Positions 49,017 through 59,552 are shown, counted from the first letter of the stretch. The stretch: DNA of 64,000 bases from Streptomyces sp. YIM 121038 (GCF_006088715.1 NZ_CP030771.1:3286001-3350000); one strand, 5' to 3'. The notes: generated by a model from the sequence alone, not told the origin. Made by a program: numbers and translations.

Positions 49017-50444
49017 ATGGGGATAGTCGCGGGGTTGGACAGCTCGCCCGATTTCACACGCATCGTGGTCTGTGACACCGACACGGGCGCCGTACTCAGG
49101 CAGGGGTACGCCCCGCATCCGCTGGAGGGCCCCGAAGGCGCGCGGCCCAGCGACGTCGACCCACAGGCCTGGCTGCTCTCCCTCGGCGAGGCGGCGGGCG
49201 GCGGGCTCCTCGAAGGCGTCCAGGCGATCGGCGTCTGCGCGCAGGAGCACGCCCTCGTCCCCCTCGACGCGCAGGGCGCGACCGTGCGGCCCGCGCTCGT
49301 CGGCAACAACCCGCGCGCCCAGGTCGCCGCCGCCGACCTCATCGACGGGCTCGGCAGCCGCCAGGCCTGGGCGCAGGCCGTGGGCTCCGTCCCGCAGGCC
49401 GCGCAGCCGGTCGCGAAGCTGCGCTGGCTGGCCCGGCACGAGCCGGAGGCGGCGCTGCGCACGAACCTGCTCATGCAGGCCCCCGACTGGCTGGTGTGGC
49501 AGCTCCTGGGGCGGCCCGCGCGGCGCACGACGGACCGGGGCGGCGCGTCCGGCACCGGCTACTGGTCGGCGGCGACCGGCGGGTACCGGCCGGACCTGGT
49601 CGAGCTCGCGCTCGGCCACCAGGCGATGCTGCCCGAGGTCATCGGCCCCGCGGACGCCGCCGGGACGACGCCGGAGGGGCTGCTGATATCGGCGGGCACG
49701 GGTGCGACCATGGCCGCGGCGTTCGGGCTCGGCGTGATGCAGGGCGACGCGGTGGTGTCGCTCGGCGCCTCCGGCTCCGTGATGGCCGTCCACCACGAGG
49801 CCCTGGTCGACCCGAGCGGCACGATCACCTCGCTCGCCGACGCCACCGGCATGCACCTGCCCGTCGTGCACACGGCGAACGCGGTGCGCGCGCTGCGCGG
49901 CACCGCCGAGATGCTGGGCGTCCCGGACCTGGAGACGCTCTCCGACCTGGCCCTGAAGTCGACCCCCGGCGCCCACGGGCTCGTCCTGCTGCCCTATCTG
50001 GAGGGCGAGAAGACACCGAGCCTGCCGCACGCGGCGGGCACCCTGACCGGGCTGCGGCGCGAGTCCATGAAGCCGGAGCACCTGGCGCGTGCGGCCTTCG
50101 AGGGCATGCTCTGCGGGCTCGGTGACGCGCTCGACGTGCTGCGCGGGCGCGGGGTGGAGGTGCGGCGGGTGTTCCTGCTCGGGTCCGCCGCCGAGCTGCC
50201 CGCCGTGCGGGCCGTCGCGCCGATGCTCTTCGGTACGCAGGTCGTGGTGGTCCAGCCCGCCGACTACGCCGCGATCGGCGCCGCGCGCCAGGCCACGTGG
50301 GCGCTGACCGGGCAGCTGCCGCAGTGGCGGGGCGCGGTCACGCAGGTCTTCGAGCCGGGCGAGGAGCTCGCGGTGGGGCAGGCGGTGCGCCAGCAGTACG
50401 TGACGGTGCGCGAGCAGGCGCACCCGGGCGCGTTCGCGCCCTGA
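49017..50444 (+). CDS. FGGY-family carbohydrate kinase (xylulokinase-like)
   Basis: 475 residues with the two-domain FGGY layout: N-terminal GLDSSPDFTRIVV phosphate loop, GVCAQEHALVPLD, LRWLARHEPE, then C-terminal VSLGASGSVMAV and RVFLLGSAAELPAVRAVAPM. It should phosphorylate a sugar or polyol; similarity suggests xylulose, but specificity cannot be read here. ATG 49017 has no strong ribosome site. It stands alone after the tandem repeats. Confidence 0.9.
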   Translation: MGIVAGLDSSPDFTRIVVCDTDTGAVLRQGYAPHPLEGPEGARPSDVDPQAWLLSLGEAAGGGLLEGVQAIGVCAQEHALVPLDAQGATVRPALVGNNPRAQVAAADLIDGLGSRQAWAQAVGSVPQAAQPVAKLRWLARHEPEAALRTNLLMQAPDWLVWQLLGRPARRTTDRGGASGTGYWSAATGGYRPDLVELALGHQAMLPEVIGPADAAGTTPEGLLISAGTGATMAAAFGLGVMQGDAVVSLGASGSVMAVHHEALVDPSGTITSLADATGMHLPVVHTANAVRALRGTAEMLGVPDLETLSDLALKSTPGAHGLVLLPYLEGEKTPSLPHAAGTLTGLRRESMKPEHLARAAFEGMLCGLGDALDVLRGRGVEVRRVFLLGSAAELPAVRAVAPMLFGTQVVVVQPADYAAIGAARQATWALTGQLPQWRGAVTQVFEPGEELAVGQAVRQQYVTVREQAHPGAFAP

Positions 50445-50979
50445 GCCGCCCCCGCACCCCGGCGCCCCCGCCTCCTCACCCCGCGCCCAGCATCCCGCAC
50501 CCCGCACCCTCCATCTCGCACCCCCGCTCATCACCCGGCACCCCGCGCTCCGCCCCCGCACCTCGCGCCCAGCACCCCGCAGCCCGCACGCCACGCGCCG
50601 CGCCTCCCCCGGCCCCGGGGCGGCGGCCACCGCCGTCCCGGATGCGTGCCCCCGAGCCGCGCTCGACGCCGAGGCCGCTCCCGTGCGCCCCACGCCTCCC
50701 CCACGCCCCGGAAGCCCCGGACGCCCACACACCCCGACGCACTTCCGCACGCCCCGGCACGCCCCCACCCACCCCCCGGCCCGGAATATGGCATTCCGCC
50801 ACGTTCCGTGAGGGAAATGAAGCGTTCAGTGTGCCCAGAACTTGACCAGGGCTGATTTTTGACCCGGTCATGGGTTAATCGGTTGCACACGCCCGGGGTC
50901 GGTGGCGCAGGATGGTGGGCGGCCCTTCGCCCGCCGCCCCGACTCCGTCCCAACTCCGAGACTCTGCCGAGAGACGAGC
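50445..50979. other. 535-nt gap, C-rich degenerate repeats then promoter of the ABC operon
   Basis: From about 50450 to 50760 the plus strand is a run of imperfect GCACCCCGC-like units with no coding character. From 50800 the sequence becomes less GC-rich, with two TTGACC hexamers (near 50847 and 50860) that could belong to the ABC transporter promoter. Confidence 0.55.
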
Positions 50980-52713
50980 GTGCTCATACGACTTCTGCGG
51001 ACCCACTTGGATCCGTACAAAAAGCCCATCGCCCTGCTGGTGCTCCTGCAGTTCCTGCAGACCTGCGCCTCTCTCTACCTCCCCACCCTGAACGCCGACA
51101 TCATCGACAACGGCGTCGTGAAGGGGGACACCGGCTACATCCTGACGTTCGGTGCCGTCATGCTGGCCGTCACCGTGGTCCAGATGGTGTGCAACATCGG
51201 CGCGGTCCTGTACGGCGCGCGCACCTCCGCCGAGCTCGGCCGCGACGTACGGGCCGCCGTCTTCGACCGCGTGCAGTCGTTCTCCGCGCGCGAGATGGGG
51301 CAGTTCGGCGCGCCCACCCTGATCACGCGGACCACCAACGACGTGCAGCAGGTGCAGACGCTGGTCCTGATGGCGTTCACGCTGATGGTGTCGGCGCCGA
51401 TCATGTGCGTCGGCGGCATCGTCATGGCGCTCGGCCAGGACGTGCCGCTGTCCGGCGTGCTGCTCGCCGTCGTGCCGGTGCTCGGCATCAGCGTCAGCCT
51501 GATCGTGCGCCGCCTGCGGCCGCTGTTCCGCACCATGCAGGTGCGGCTCGACACGGTGAACCGCGTGCTGCGCGAGCAGATCACCGGCAACCGCGTGATC
51601 CGCGCCTTCGTGCGCGACCCCTACGAGAAGGACCGCTTCCGGGGCGCCAACAGCGACCTGACCGACGTCTCGCTCGCCAGCGGCAAGCTGCTCGCGCTGA
51701 TGTTCCCGGTCGTCATGACGGTGGTGAACCTGTCGTCGATCGCCGTCGTCTGGTTCGGCGCGCACCGCATCGACAGCGGCGCCATGGAGATCGGCGCGCT
51801 CACCGCGTTCCTCGCGTATCTGCTCCAGATCGTCATGGCCGTGATGATGGCCACGTTCATGTTCATGATGATCCCGCGGGCCGAGGTGTGCGCCGAGCGC
51901 ATCCAGGAGGTCCTGGACACCGAGACCAGCGTGGTGCCGCCCGCCGAGCCCGTCCGCGAGCTGCGCGGCCACGGCCACCTGGAGCTGCGCGGCGCCGGGT
52001 TCCGCTACCCGGGCGCGGAGGAGCCGGTGCTCAAGGGCATCGAGCTGACCGCGCGGCCCGGCGAGACGACCGCCGTGATCGGCTCCACGGGCAGCGGCAA
52101 GTCGACGCTCCTGAGCCTCGTACCGCGTCTGATGGACGTCACCGAGGGCGAGGTCCTCGTCAACGGCGTCGCGGTGAGCGCCGTGGAGCCCGCGCTGCTC
52201 GCGCGGACCGTGGGGCTCGTCCCGCAGAAGCCGTATCTGTTCGCCGGGACCGTGGCGGGCAACCTGCGGTACGGCAACCCGGACGCCACCGACGAGGAGC
52301 TGTGGCACGCCCTGGAGGTGGCGCAGGCCAAGAACTTCGTGGAGTCCCTGGAGGAGGGGCTCGACGCGCCCATCGCGCAGGGCGGCACGAACGTGTCCGG
52401 CGGGCAGCGGCAGCGGCTCTCCATCGCGCGCACGCTCGTGCAGCGCCCGGAGATCTATCTGTTCGACGACTCGTTCTCCGCGCTCGACTACGCCACCGAC
52501 GCGGCGCTGCGGGCCGCGCTCACGCACGAGACCCGCGAGGCGACGGTCGTGATCGTCGCGCAGCGCGTGTCGACGATCCGCGACGCCGACCGGATCGTCG
52601 TCCTGGACGAGGGCCGGGTCGTCGGCACCGGCCGCCACCACGAGCTGATGGCTGACAACGAGACGTACCGGGAGATCGTCCTCTCCCAGCTGACGGAAGC
52701 GGAGGCCGCGTAA
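50980..52713 (+). CDS. ABC exporter half-transporter, subunit 1 (degenerate ATP site)
   Basis: 577 residues: six-helix membrane domain, then a nucleotide-binding domain with Walker A GSTGSGKS, Q-loop VPQKPYLF and signature VSGGQRQRLSIAR. Walker B reads YLFDDSFSALD, with Asp for the catalytic Glu, as in the weak site of heterodimeric exporters (TM287/288, BmrCD type). GTG 50980 is preceded by GAGACGAG and lies at the family start (LIRLLRTHLDPYKK). The stop overlaps the next ATG by one base. Probably a lipid or drug exporter. Confidence 0.93.
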   Translation: MLIRLLRTHLDPYKKPIALLVLLQFLQTCASLYLPTLNADIIDNGVVKGDTGYILTFGAVMLAVTVVQMVCNIGAVLYGARTSAELGRDVRAAVFDRVQSFSAREMGQFGAPTLITRTTNDVQQVQTLVLMAFTLMVSAPIMCVGGIVMALGQDVPLSGVLLAVVPVLGISVSLIVRRLRPLFRTMQVRLDTVNRVLREQITGNRVIRAFVRDPYEKDRFRGANSDLTDVSLASGKLLALMFPVVMTVVNLSSIAVVWFGAHRIDSGAMEIGALTAFLAYLLQIVMAVMMATFMFMMIPRAEVCAERIQEVLDTETSVVPPAEPVRELRGHGHLELRGAGFRYPGAEEPVLKGIELTARPGETTAVIGSTGSGKSTLLSLVPRLMDVTEGEVLVNGVAVSAVEPALLARTVGLVPQKPYLFAGTVAGNLRYGNPDATDEELWHALEVAQAKNFVESLEEGLDAPIAQGGTNVSGGQRQRLSIARTLVQRPEIYLFDDSFSALDYATDAALRAALTHETREATVVIVAQRVSTIRDADRIVVLDEGRVVGTGRHHELMADNETYREIVLSQLTEAEAA

Positions 52714-54638
52714 TGCCCCCTGGTGGCATGGGTGGACCCATGATGGGACCCGACTCCCGGTCCATGGACTTCAAGGGCTCGGGGAAGCGGCTGCTCGGGC
52801 AGTTCCGTTCGGAGCGGGCCACGATGTACGGGATGCTCACCGCGGTGGTCCTGAGCGTCGCGATGTCCGTGCTCGGGCCGAAGATCCTCGGGCACGCCAC
52901 CGACCTGGTGTTCGCGGGCATCGTCGGGCGGACCATGCCCGAGGGCGAGTCCAAGGGCGAGGCGATCGAGCGGCTGCGCGAGCACGGCGAGGGCGGCATG
53001 GCCGACATGCTCACCGGCCTCGACTTCACGCCGGGCCAGGGCATCGACTTCGGCGCGGTCGGCGAGGTGCTGCTGCTCGCCACGGCCGTGTTCGCGGTGG
53101 CGGGCCTGATGATGACCGTGGGCACGCGCCTGGGGAACCGCGCCATCAACCGCACCGTGTTCCGGCTGCGGGGCGACGTCCAGGCGAAGATGTCGCGCCT
53201 GCCGCTGTCGTACTTCGACAAGCGGCAGCGCGGCGAGGTGCTCAGCCGGGCCACGAACGACATCGACAACATCAACCAGACGCTCCAGCAGACGCTGGGG
53301 CAGCTCATCAGCTCGCTGCTCACGATCGTCGGCGTCCTGATCATGATGTTCTGGATCTCGCCGCTGCTCGCGCTCGTCGCCCTGGTGACGGTGCCGCTGT
53401 CGTTCGTCGTGGCGACGAAGGTCGGCAAGCGGTCGCAGCCGCAGTTCGTGCAGCAGTGGAAGTCCACCGGGCAGCTGAACGCGCACGTGGAGGAGATGTA
53501 CACCGGGCACACCCTGGTGAAGGTGTTCGGCCGCCAGGAGGAGTCGGCGAAGGCGTTCGCCACGCACAACGACGCGCTGTACGAGGCGTCGTACAAGGCG
53601 CAGTTCAACAGCGGGCTCATGCAGCCGCTGCTGTTCTTCATGTCGAACGTCAACTACGTCCTGGTGGCCGTGGTCGGCGGTCTGCGGGTCGCCTCCGGCG
53701 CCCTGTCGATCGGTGACGTCCAGGCCTTCATCCAGTACTCGCGGCAGTTCTCGATGCCGCTCACGCAGGTCGCGTCGATGGCGAACCTCGTGCAGTCCGG
53801 CGTCGCGTCCGCCGAGCGGATCTTCGAGCTCCTCGACGCCGAGGAGCAGGGGCCCGACCCCGTCCCCGGCGAGCGCCCCGCCGAGCTGCGCGGCCGCGTG
53901 GAGATGGAGCACGTGTCGTTCCGCTACGCCGAGGACAAGCCGCTGATCGAGGACCTGTCGCTCGTCGTGAAGCCGGGCCACACCGTCGCCATCGTCGGCC
54001 CCACCGGCGCGGGCAAGACCACGCTCGTGAACCTGCTCATGCGGTTCTACGAGGTCACGGGCGGCCGCATCGCGCTGGACGGCACGGACATCACGAAGAT
54101 GACGCGGGACGAGCTGCGCGGCGCCATCGGCATGGTCCTCCAGGACACCTGGCTGTTCGGCGGCAGCATCGCGGACAACATCGCGTACGGGGCCGCCGGC
54201 GAGGTCACCCGCGAGCAGATCGAGGAGGCCGCGCGGGCCGCGCACGCCGACCGGTTCATCCGCACCCTGCCGGACGGGTACGACACGGTCATCGACGACG
54301 AGGGCACGGGCGTCAGCGCGGGCGAGAAGCAGCTCATCACCATCGCGCGGGCGTTCCTGTCCGACCCGGTGATCCTGGTCCTCGACGAGGCGACCAGCTC
54401 GGTCGACACCCGCACCGAGGTGCTCATCCAGAAGGCCATGGCGCGGCTCGCGCACGGGCGCACGTCGTTCGTGATCGCGCACCGCCTGTCCACCATCCGC
54501 GACGCCGACACCATCCTCGTGATGGAGGACGGGGCGATCGTGGAGCAGGGCACGCACGACGCGCTCCTGGCCGCGGGCGGGACGTACTCCCGCCTGTACG
54601 CCGCTCAGTTCGCCCAGGCCGTGGCGGAGGTCGGCTGA
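52713..54638 (+). CDS. ABC exporter half-transporter, subunit 2 (canonical Walker B)
   Basis: 641 residues. A Met/Gly-rich head (MPPGGMGGPMMGPDSRSM) and a periplasm-side insert between helices 1 and 2 (TMPEGESKGEAIERLREHG) are typical of this partner. The ATPase has Walker A GPTGAGKT, Walker B LVLDEATSSVD with the catalytic Glu, and an altered signature VSAGEKQ. The Asp in subunit 1 and the altered signature here complement each other, so they form one asymmetric heterodimer. Start codon overlaps the upstream stop (TAATG). Confidence 0.95.
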   Translation: MPPGGMGGPMMGPDSRSMDFKGSGKRLLGQFRSERATMYGMLTAVVLSVAMSVLGPKILGHATDLVFAGIVGRTMPEGESKGEAIERLREHGEGGMADMLTGLDFTPGQGIDFGAVGEVLLLATAVFAVAGLMMTVGTRLGNRAINRTVFRLRGDVQAKMSRLPLSYFDKRQRGEVLSRATNDIDNINQTLQQTLGQLISSLLTIVGVLIMMFWISPLLALVALVTVPLSFVVATKVGKRSQPQFVQQWKSTGQLNAHVEEMYTGHTLVKVFGRQEESAKAFATHNDALYEASYKAQFNSGLMQPLLFFMSNVNYVLVAVVGGLRVASGALSIGDVQAFIQYSRQFSMPLTQVASMANLVQSGVASAERIFELLDAEEQGPDPVPGERPAELRGRVEMEHVSFRYAEDKPLIEDLSLVVKPGHTVAIVGPTGAGKTTLVNLLMRFYEVTGGRIALDGTDITKMTRDELRGAIGMVLQDTWLFGGSIADNIAYGAAGEVTREQIEEAARAAHADRFIRTLPDGYDTVIDDEGTGVSAGEKQLITIARAFLSDPVILVLDEATSSVDTRTEVLIQKAMARLAHGRTSFVIAHRLSTIRDADTILVMEDGAIVEQGTHDALLAAGGTYSRLYAAQFAQAVAEVG

Positions 54639-54640
54639 CC

Positions 54641-55972
54641 TCAGTCCAGATAGCCGCGCAGCTGGTCCGCGAAGGCGTGGTCCCGCAGCTTGTTGAGGGT
54701 CTTGGACTCGATCTGGCGGATGCGTTCGCGCGTCACGCCGAAGATCCGGCCTATCTCCTCCAGGGTGCGGGGCCTGCCGTCCGCGAGGCCGTAGCGCAGC
54801 TGGACGACCTTGCGCTCGCGCTCGCCGAGCGTGGAAAGGACGGCCTCCAGGTGCTCGCGCAGGAGCAGGAAGGCGGCCGACTCCACGGGGCTCGCCGCGT
54901 CGCCGTCCTCGATGAGGTCGCCGAGCGCCACGTCGTCCTCCTCGCCCACGGGCGCGTGCAGCGACACGGGCTCCTGCGCGAGCCGGAGCACCTCGCTGAC
55001 GCGCTCGTGCGGCAGGTCGAGGTGGGCGGCGACCTCCTCGGGCGTCGGCTCGTACCCGCGCTCCTGGAGCATGCGGCGCTGTACCCGCACCACCCTGTTG
55101 ATCAGCTCGACGACGTGCACCGGCACGCGGATGGTGCGGGCCTGGTCGGCGAGCGCCCGGGACATGGCCTGGCGGATCCACCAGGTCGCGTACGTGGAGA
55201 ACTTGTAGCCGCGCGCGTAGTCGAACTTCTCGACCGCCCGGATGAGGCCCAGGTTGCCCTCCTGGACGAGGTCGAGCATCGTCAGGCCGCGCCCCACGTA
55301 CCGCTTCGCCACGGACACCACGAGGCGCAGGTTCGCCTCGATGAGGCGGCGCTTGGCCATGCGGCCCACGACGACCAGCCTGTCCAGGTCGAGGGCCAGC
55401 TGGGAGTCCAGGTCGGGGGTGCCGGCCAGCTTCTCCTCGGCGAAGAGCCCGGCCTCGACGGCGCGGGCGAGCTCGACCTCCTCGGCGGCGGTGAGCAGGG
55501 GGATGCGGCCGATCTCGCGCAGGTACTGGCGGAACAGGTCGGAGGACGGGCCGCCGGTATCGGCCCGGCCGCGCGGGCTCGGCAGCTCGATCGTCTCGAC
55601 GCCGGGCTCGGCGGGCTCGGCGGGCTCGACGGCCTCGGGGGCTTCCGCCCCGGGCGCGGGCGGGCCGGCCAGGCGTTCGTCCGGCGCGAGCTGCGGGTGC
55701 CGGGTGCCACGGCTCTGCGGCGGCACGGTCGTGATGACGTCGGCTTCCGCCTCCACGTCGGCGCCCGGCGCGGTGTCGGTGTCGGTGAGGGTCTGGGTCT
55801 GCACGGGGGCGACCTCCAGGGTGATCGCTGCTGAGGCGGGTGGCAGCGGTACAACGGGACCGGCGTCGACGGCCTCGCCGCTGTCCGTCCCGAACACGAT
55901 GTGTGGAACCGCGGAATCGTCGGACCCGCAGGCACTGTCTGCGGTCCGGCCGCGCTCCGAGGACTCAGGCAC
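54641..55972 (-). CDS. hrdA: RNA polymerase sigma-70 family factor HrdA
   Basis: 443 residues. An acidic variable N-terminus is followed by sigma regions 1.2 ([16 protein letters not shown]), 2.1-2.4 ([34 protein letters not shown]), 3 and 4.2 ([22 protein letters not shown]). This is a primary-type sigma factor of the Streptomyces Hrd group. The symbol rests on the hrdA-dnaG-dgt neighbourhood as I recall it in S. coelicolor, plus the lack of HrdB's long N-terminus. GTG 55972 follows TGGGGGGCG. It converges on the ABC genes with a 2-nt gap. Confidence 0.85.
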   Translation of the reverse strand: MPESSERGRTADSACGSDDSAVPHIVFGTDSGEAVDAGPVVPLPPASAAITLEVAPVQTQTLTDTDTAPGADVEAEADVITTVPPQSRGTRHPQLAPDERLAGPPAPGAEAPEAVEPAEPAEPGVETIELPSPRGRADTGGPSSDLFRQYLREIGRIPLLTAAEEVELARAVEAGLFAEEKLAGTPDLDSQLALDLDRLVVVGRMAKRRLIEANLRLVVSVAKRYVGRGLTMLDLVQEGNLGLIRAVEKFDYARGYKFSTYATWWIRQAMSRALADQARTIRVPVHVVELINRVVRVQRRMLQERGYEPTPEEVAAHLDLPHERVSEVLRLAQEPVSLHAPVGEEDDVALGDLIEDGDAASPVESAAFLLLREHLEAVLSTLGERERKVVQLRYGLADGRPRTLEEIGRIFGVTRERIRQIESKTLNKLRDHAFADQLRGYLD

Positions 55973-56122
55973 CGCCCCCCAGTGTGGAGTACGACACACG
56001 GCCGCCACGAGGGGCGTGCGGTGACTTTTTGAGTCCGGTCCGTAACCAGTCGGTTACCCCTCGCGGGGCGCCTCAGACCCGCCTCTCGAAGATCCCGGTC
56101 GCGGCCCGGCGCGGCGCGCGCG

Positions 56123-58021
56123 TCAGAGGGCCGCCGCGCCCCGTTCGCGCAGGGCGCGGGCGTACTGCTGGAGGACCCACAACTCGTTCTGGACGTTGGT
56201 GAGTTGCTGGGGGTCGCCGTGGCCGCCGCTGAGGCGGGTGAAGGTGCCCTGGACGTCGCGGATGCGCCGGTCGACGGCCCGCAGCCGCACGGTGACCAGC
56301 TGCTCCCCCGCGTACGCCTCGTCGACCGTGCGGCGCATGATCGCCTCCACGGCCAGCTCCGTGACCATGGCGCGGACCGCGTCGTCGGGTGCGGCGTCGC
56401 GCACCCGCACGAGGTACTCCTGCGGGTCCTGGGCGCCGAACTCGGTGCCCCCCGCCTCCATGACGGCCTGGCGCACGGCCGCGTACGGGGCGGCCGTGAA
56501 CTCGTCCACGCCGTACGCGTCGAAGGCCGGGGAGACCAGGTCCGGGCGCTGGAGGGCGAGCTTGAGGAGCTCGCGCTCGGTGGCGTAGACGGGGTTGCGG
56601 AGGTTCAGGGCGGGCCCGGACGGGGCCGTGGGCGCGGCCTGGGTGACCGCCTGGGGGCCGCGGCCCGGCGCCGGGCCCTTGCCGCCGCGGTCCCGCGCCC
56701 AGCGGGCGAGCTGCGCGACCCGCTTGACGACGAACTGCGTGTCGAGGATGCCGAGCATGCCCGCGAGCTGCACGGCGACCTCGTGCTGCGCGCCGCTGTT
56801 CTTGATGCGGGCGACGACGGGCGCGGCCTCGTCCAGGGCGGCGGCGCGGCCCGCGGGGGTCTCCAGGTCGTAGCGCGCGACGATCTGGCGGAGCGCGAAC
56901 TCGAAGAGCGGCGTGCGGGGTTCGACCAGGTCGGTGACCGCGGAGTCGCCCTTGGCGAGGCGCAGGTCGCAGGGGTCCATGCCGTCGGGCGCGACGGCGA
57001 TGTACGTCTCGGCGGCGAACTTCTGGTCGTCCTCGAAGGCGCGCAGGGCCGCCTTCTGCCCGGCCGCGTCGCCGTCGAACGTGAAGATCACGCGGGCCGA
57101 GCCGTTGTCCATGAGCAGCCTGCGGAGGATCTTGATGTGGTCGCCGCCGAAGGCGGTGCCGCAGGTCGCGATGGCCGTGGGCACCCCGGCGAGGTGGCAG
57201 GCCATGACGTCCGTGTAGCCCTCGACGACGACGGCCCTGCTGGACTTGGCGATCTCCTTCTTGGCGAGGTCGATGCCGTACAGGACCTGGGACTTCTTGT
57301 AGATCGGGGTCTCGGGCGTGTTCAGGTACTTCGGGCCGTTGTCGTCGTCGCGGAGCTTGCGGGCGCCGAAGCCGACGACCTCGCCGCCGATGTCCCTGAT
57401 CGGCCACATCAGCCGGCCCCGGAAGCGGTCGATGGGGCCGCGCCTGCCCTCCTGGGAGAGGCCGGAGAGGGTCAGCTCCTTGTCGGTGAAGCCCTTGCCG
57501 CGCAGGAAGCGGGTGAGGTGGTCCCAGCCCGCCGGGCTGTAGCCGACGCCGAAGTGCGCGGCGGCGGCCTGGTCGAAGCCGCGCTCGGCGAGGAACTTGC
57601 GGCCGATCTCCGCCTCGGGGGACTCCAGCTGGGCCGTGTAGAACTCGGCGGCCGCCTTGTGCGCCTCGACCAGGCGGATGCGCTCGCCGCGCTGGTGGGA
57701 GGGGTTGTACCCGCCCTCCTCGTAGCGCAGGGTGATGCCCGCCTTGGCCGCGAGGCGCTCCACCGCCTCGGAGAAGGTGAGGTGGTCGACCTTCATCACG
57801 AAGGTGAGGGTGTCGCCGCCCTCCTGGCAGCCGAAGCAGTGGAAGAGGCCCTTGCTGGGGCTGACCTGGAACGACGGGGACTTCTCGTCGTGGAAGGGGC
57901 ACAGGCCCTTGAGGTTTCCGCCGCCCGCGTTGCGCAGCTGGAGGTACTCGGACACCACGGCGTCGATCGGGACCGCGTCCCGAACCGCCTTCACATCCTC
58001 GTCATTGATCCGCCCAGCCAC
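56123..58021 (-). CDS. dnaG: DNA primase DnaG
   Basis: 632 residues. N-terminal CHC2 zinc finger (LCPFHDEKSPSF, GLFHCFGCQEGG), a catalytic core with RLMWPI, FGARKL and PKYLNTPETP, Toprim motifs VVVEGYTDVMA and FTFDGDAAGQKA, and a C-terminal helicase-binding domain. It makes RNA primers for replication. The GTG at 58021 is the first in-frame start and matches the family N-terminus (AGRINDEDV). Confidence 0.97.
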   Translation of the reverse strand: MAGRINDEDVKAVRDAVPIDAVVSEYLQLRNAGGGNLKGLCPFHDEKSPSFQVSPSKGLFHCFGCQEGGDTLTFVMKVDHLTFSEAVERLAAKAGITLRYEEGGYNPSHQRGERIRLVEAHKAAAEFYTAQLESPEAEIGRKFLAERGFDQAAAAHFGVGYSPAGWDHLTRFLRGKGFTDKELTLSGLSQEGRRGPIDRFRGRLMWPIRDIGGEVVGFGARKLRDDDNGPKYLNTPETPIYKKSQVLYGIDLAKKEIAKSSRAVVVEGYTDVMACHLAGVPTAIATCGTAFGGDHIKILRRLLMDNGSARVIFTFDGDAAGQKAALRAFEDDQKFAAETYIAVAPDGMDPCDLRLAKGDSAVTDLVEPRTPLFEFALRQIVARYDLETPAGRAAALDEAAPVVARIKNSGAQHEVAVQLAGMLGILDTQFVVKRVAQLARWARDRGGKGPAPGRGPQAVTQAAPTAPSGPALNLRNPVYATERELLKLALQRPDLVSPAFDAYGVDEFTAAPYAAVRQAVMEAGGTEFGAQDPQEYLVRVRDAAPDDAVRAMVTELAVEAIMRRTVDEAYAGEQLVTVRLRAVDRRIRDVQGTFTRLSGGHGDPQQLTNVQNELWVLQQYARALRERGAAAL

Positions 58022-58126
58022 GCCGAAATTCTACGGCCCGGCGGCGACACTCCTGCCCTCGCGGTGCGCCCCGGGCCCGCCCCTTCCCGATTCCGGGGGC
58101 TCCGCCCCCCGGACCCCCGCTCCTCA

Positions 58127-58165
58127 AACGCCGGAGGGGCTGGAAGATCCAGCCCCTCCGGCGTT
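58127..58165 (-). terminator. Strong hairpin between the reductase and dnaG
   Basis: Perfect 18-bp arms (58127-58144 and 58148-58165) with a 3-nt loop, then TTT on the minus strand. It ends transcription of the reductase gene. The arms and a neighbouring CCGGGGGC/GCCCCCCGG stem look like a widespread Streptomyces terminator repeat. Confidence 0.85.
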
Positions 58166-58171
58166 CGGCTG

Positions 58172-59434
58172 TCAGGCGAGCAGGGTCGTCAAGGGGCGGG
58201 ACGGGTCCGCCAGGGCGTCGGGGTCGGGGCGGGTGCCGGACCTGATGAGTTTCTGGACGGTCTCCGTGACGTCCCACACATTGACGTTCATCCCGGCGAG
58301 GACCTGCCCCTCGCTCAGCCAGAAGGCGATGAACTCGCGCTTGCCCGCGTCACCGCGGATCACCACCTGGTCGTACGTGCCCGGGGGCGCCCAGCCCGAG
58401 TACTCCAGGCCGACGTCGTACTGGTCGGAGAAGAAGTACGGCACGCGGTCGTAGGTGACCTCCTTGCCGAGCATGGCGCGGGCGGCGGCCGGGCCGCCGT
58501 TGAGGGCGTTGGCCCAGTGCTCGACGCGCAGGCGGGTGCCGAAGAGCGGGTGGCGGACGGCGGCCACGTCCCCGGCGGCGTAGACGTCCGGGTCGGAGGT
58601 GCGCAGGCTGAGGTCCACGGCGATGCCGCCGCCGTCCGCGCGGTCGACGAGGGCGAGGCCCGCGGACTCCGCGAGGGCGGTGCGCGGGGCGGCGCCGATC
58701 GCGGCGAGCACGTCGTGGGCCGGGTGCTCCTCGCCGTCGTCCGTGCGGGCGGCGAGGACCATGCCGTCCTGCCCGGTGATCTCGGTGAGGCGGGCCCCGA
58801 AGTGGAAGCGGACGCCGTGCTCGGCGTGCAGGTCGGCGAACATCTGGCCGACCTCGGGGCCGAGGACTGAGTGCAGCGGGGTCGGCTCGGGCTCGACGAC
58901 GGTGACCTCCGCGCCGTACTCCCGTGCCGCCGCGGCGACTTCGAGGCCGATCCAGCCCGCGCCCGCGATCACCAGGTGGCCGTTGTCGCGGCCGAGGGCG
59001 GCCAGGACGTGGCGGAGCCGGTCGGCGTGGGCGAGGCGGCGCAGGTGGTGCACGCCCGCGAGCCCGGTGCCCGGCACGTCGAGACGGCGGGGCTCGGCGC
59101 CGGTGGCCAGAAGCAGCTTGTCGTAACGGATGACGGTGCCGTCGCCGAGCCGGACGGTGTGCGCGGCACGGTCTATGGCGACGACGGTCTGGCCGAGGTG
59201 CAGCTCGACGTCCGCCTGCGCGTACCACGCGGGCTCGTGGACGAAGACGCTGTCGCGCTCCTCCTTGCCGAGGAGGTATCCCTTCGAGAGCGGTGGGCGT
59301 TCGTACGGGTGGTCGCGCTCGTCCCCGATGAGGATCACCCGGCCGGTGAAGCCCTCGGCGCGGAGCGTCTCCGCCGCTTTCGCACCCGCGAGACCTCCTC
59401 CGACGATGACGAACGTCTGATCCGCGTCGACCAC
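58172..59434 (-). CDS. FAD-dependent NAD(P)H reductase, ferredoxin/rubredoxin reductase-like
   Basis: 420 residues. FAD-binding VIVGGGLAGAKAAETL near the start, RPPLSKGYLL, ATGAEPRR, a second Rossmann motif LVIAGAGWIGLEVAAAA for NAD(P)H, and VYAAGDVAAV. It should pass electrons from NAD(P)H to a ferredoxin or similar protein. GTG 59434 has GAGGAGG upstream. The gene ends at the strong hairpin. Its redox partner is not in the window. Confidence 0.92.
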   Translation of the reverse strand: MVDADQTFVIVGGGLAGAKAAETLRAEGFTGRVILIGDERDHPYERPPLSKGYLLGKEERDSVFVHEPAWYAQADVELHLGQTVVAIDRAAHTVRLGDGTVIRYDKLLLATGAEPRRLDVPGTGLAGVHHLRRLAHADRLRHVLAALGRDNGHLVIAGAGWIGLEVAAAAREYGAEVTVVEPEPTPLHSVLGPEVGQMFADLHAEHGVRFHFGARLTEITGQDGMVLAARTDDGEEHPAHDVLAAIGAAPRTALAESAGLALVDRADGGGIAVDLSLRTSDPDVYAAGDVAAVRHPLFGTRLRVEHWANALNGGPAAARAMLGKEVTYDRVPYFFSDQYDVGLEYSGWAPPGTYDQVVIRGDAGKREFIAFWLSEGQVLAGMNVNVWDVTETVQKLIRSGTRPDPDALADPSRPLTTLLA

Positions 59435-59552
59435 TTGATGCCTCCTCGAAACCTTTAAGTCCACTGGGAGAGTCCCGCACGCAGCGTGAGGGCGGAAGGG
59501 GCTGTACCCCAATCCGGCCACTTTCCGTCACATCCTGTGGTCACCTCCCCGG

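Noticed and set aside
48744..50768. Minus-strand open frame opposite the sugar kinase
   Set aside because: Antisense shadow of a clear FGGY kinase; spans non-coding repeats.
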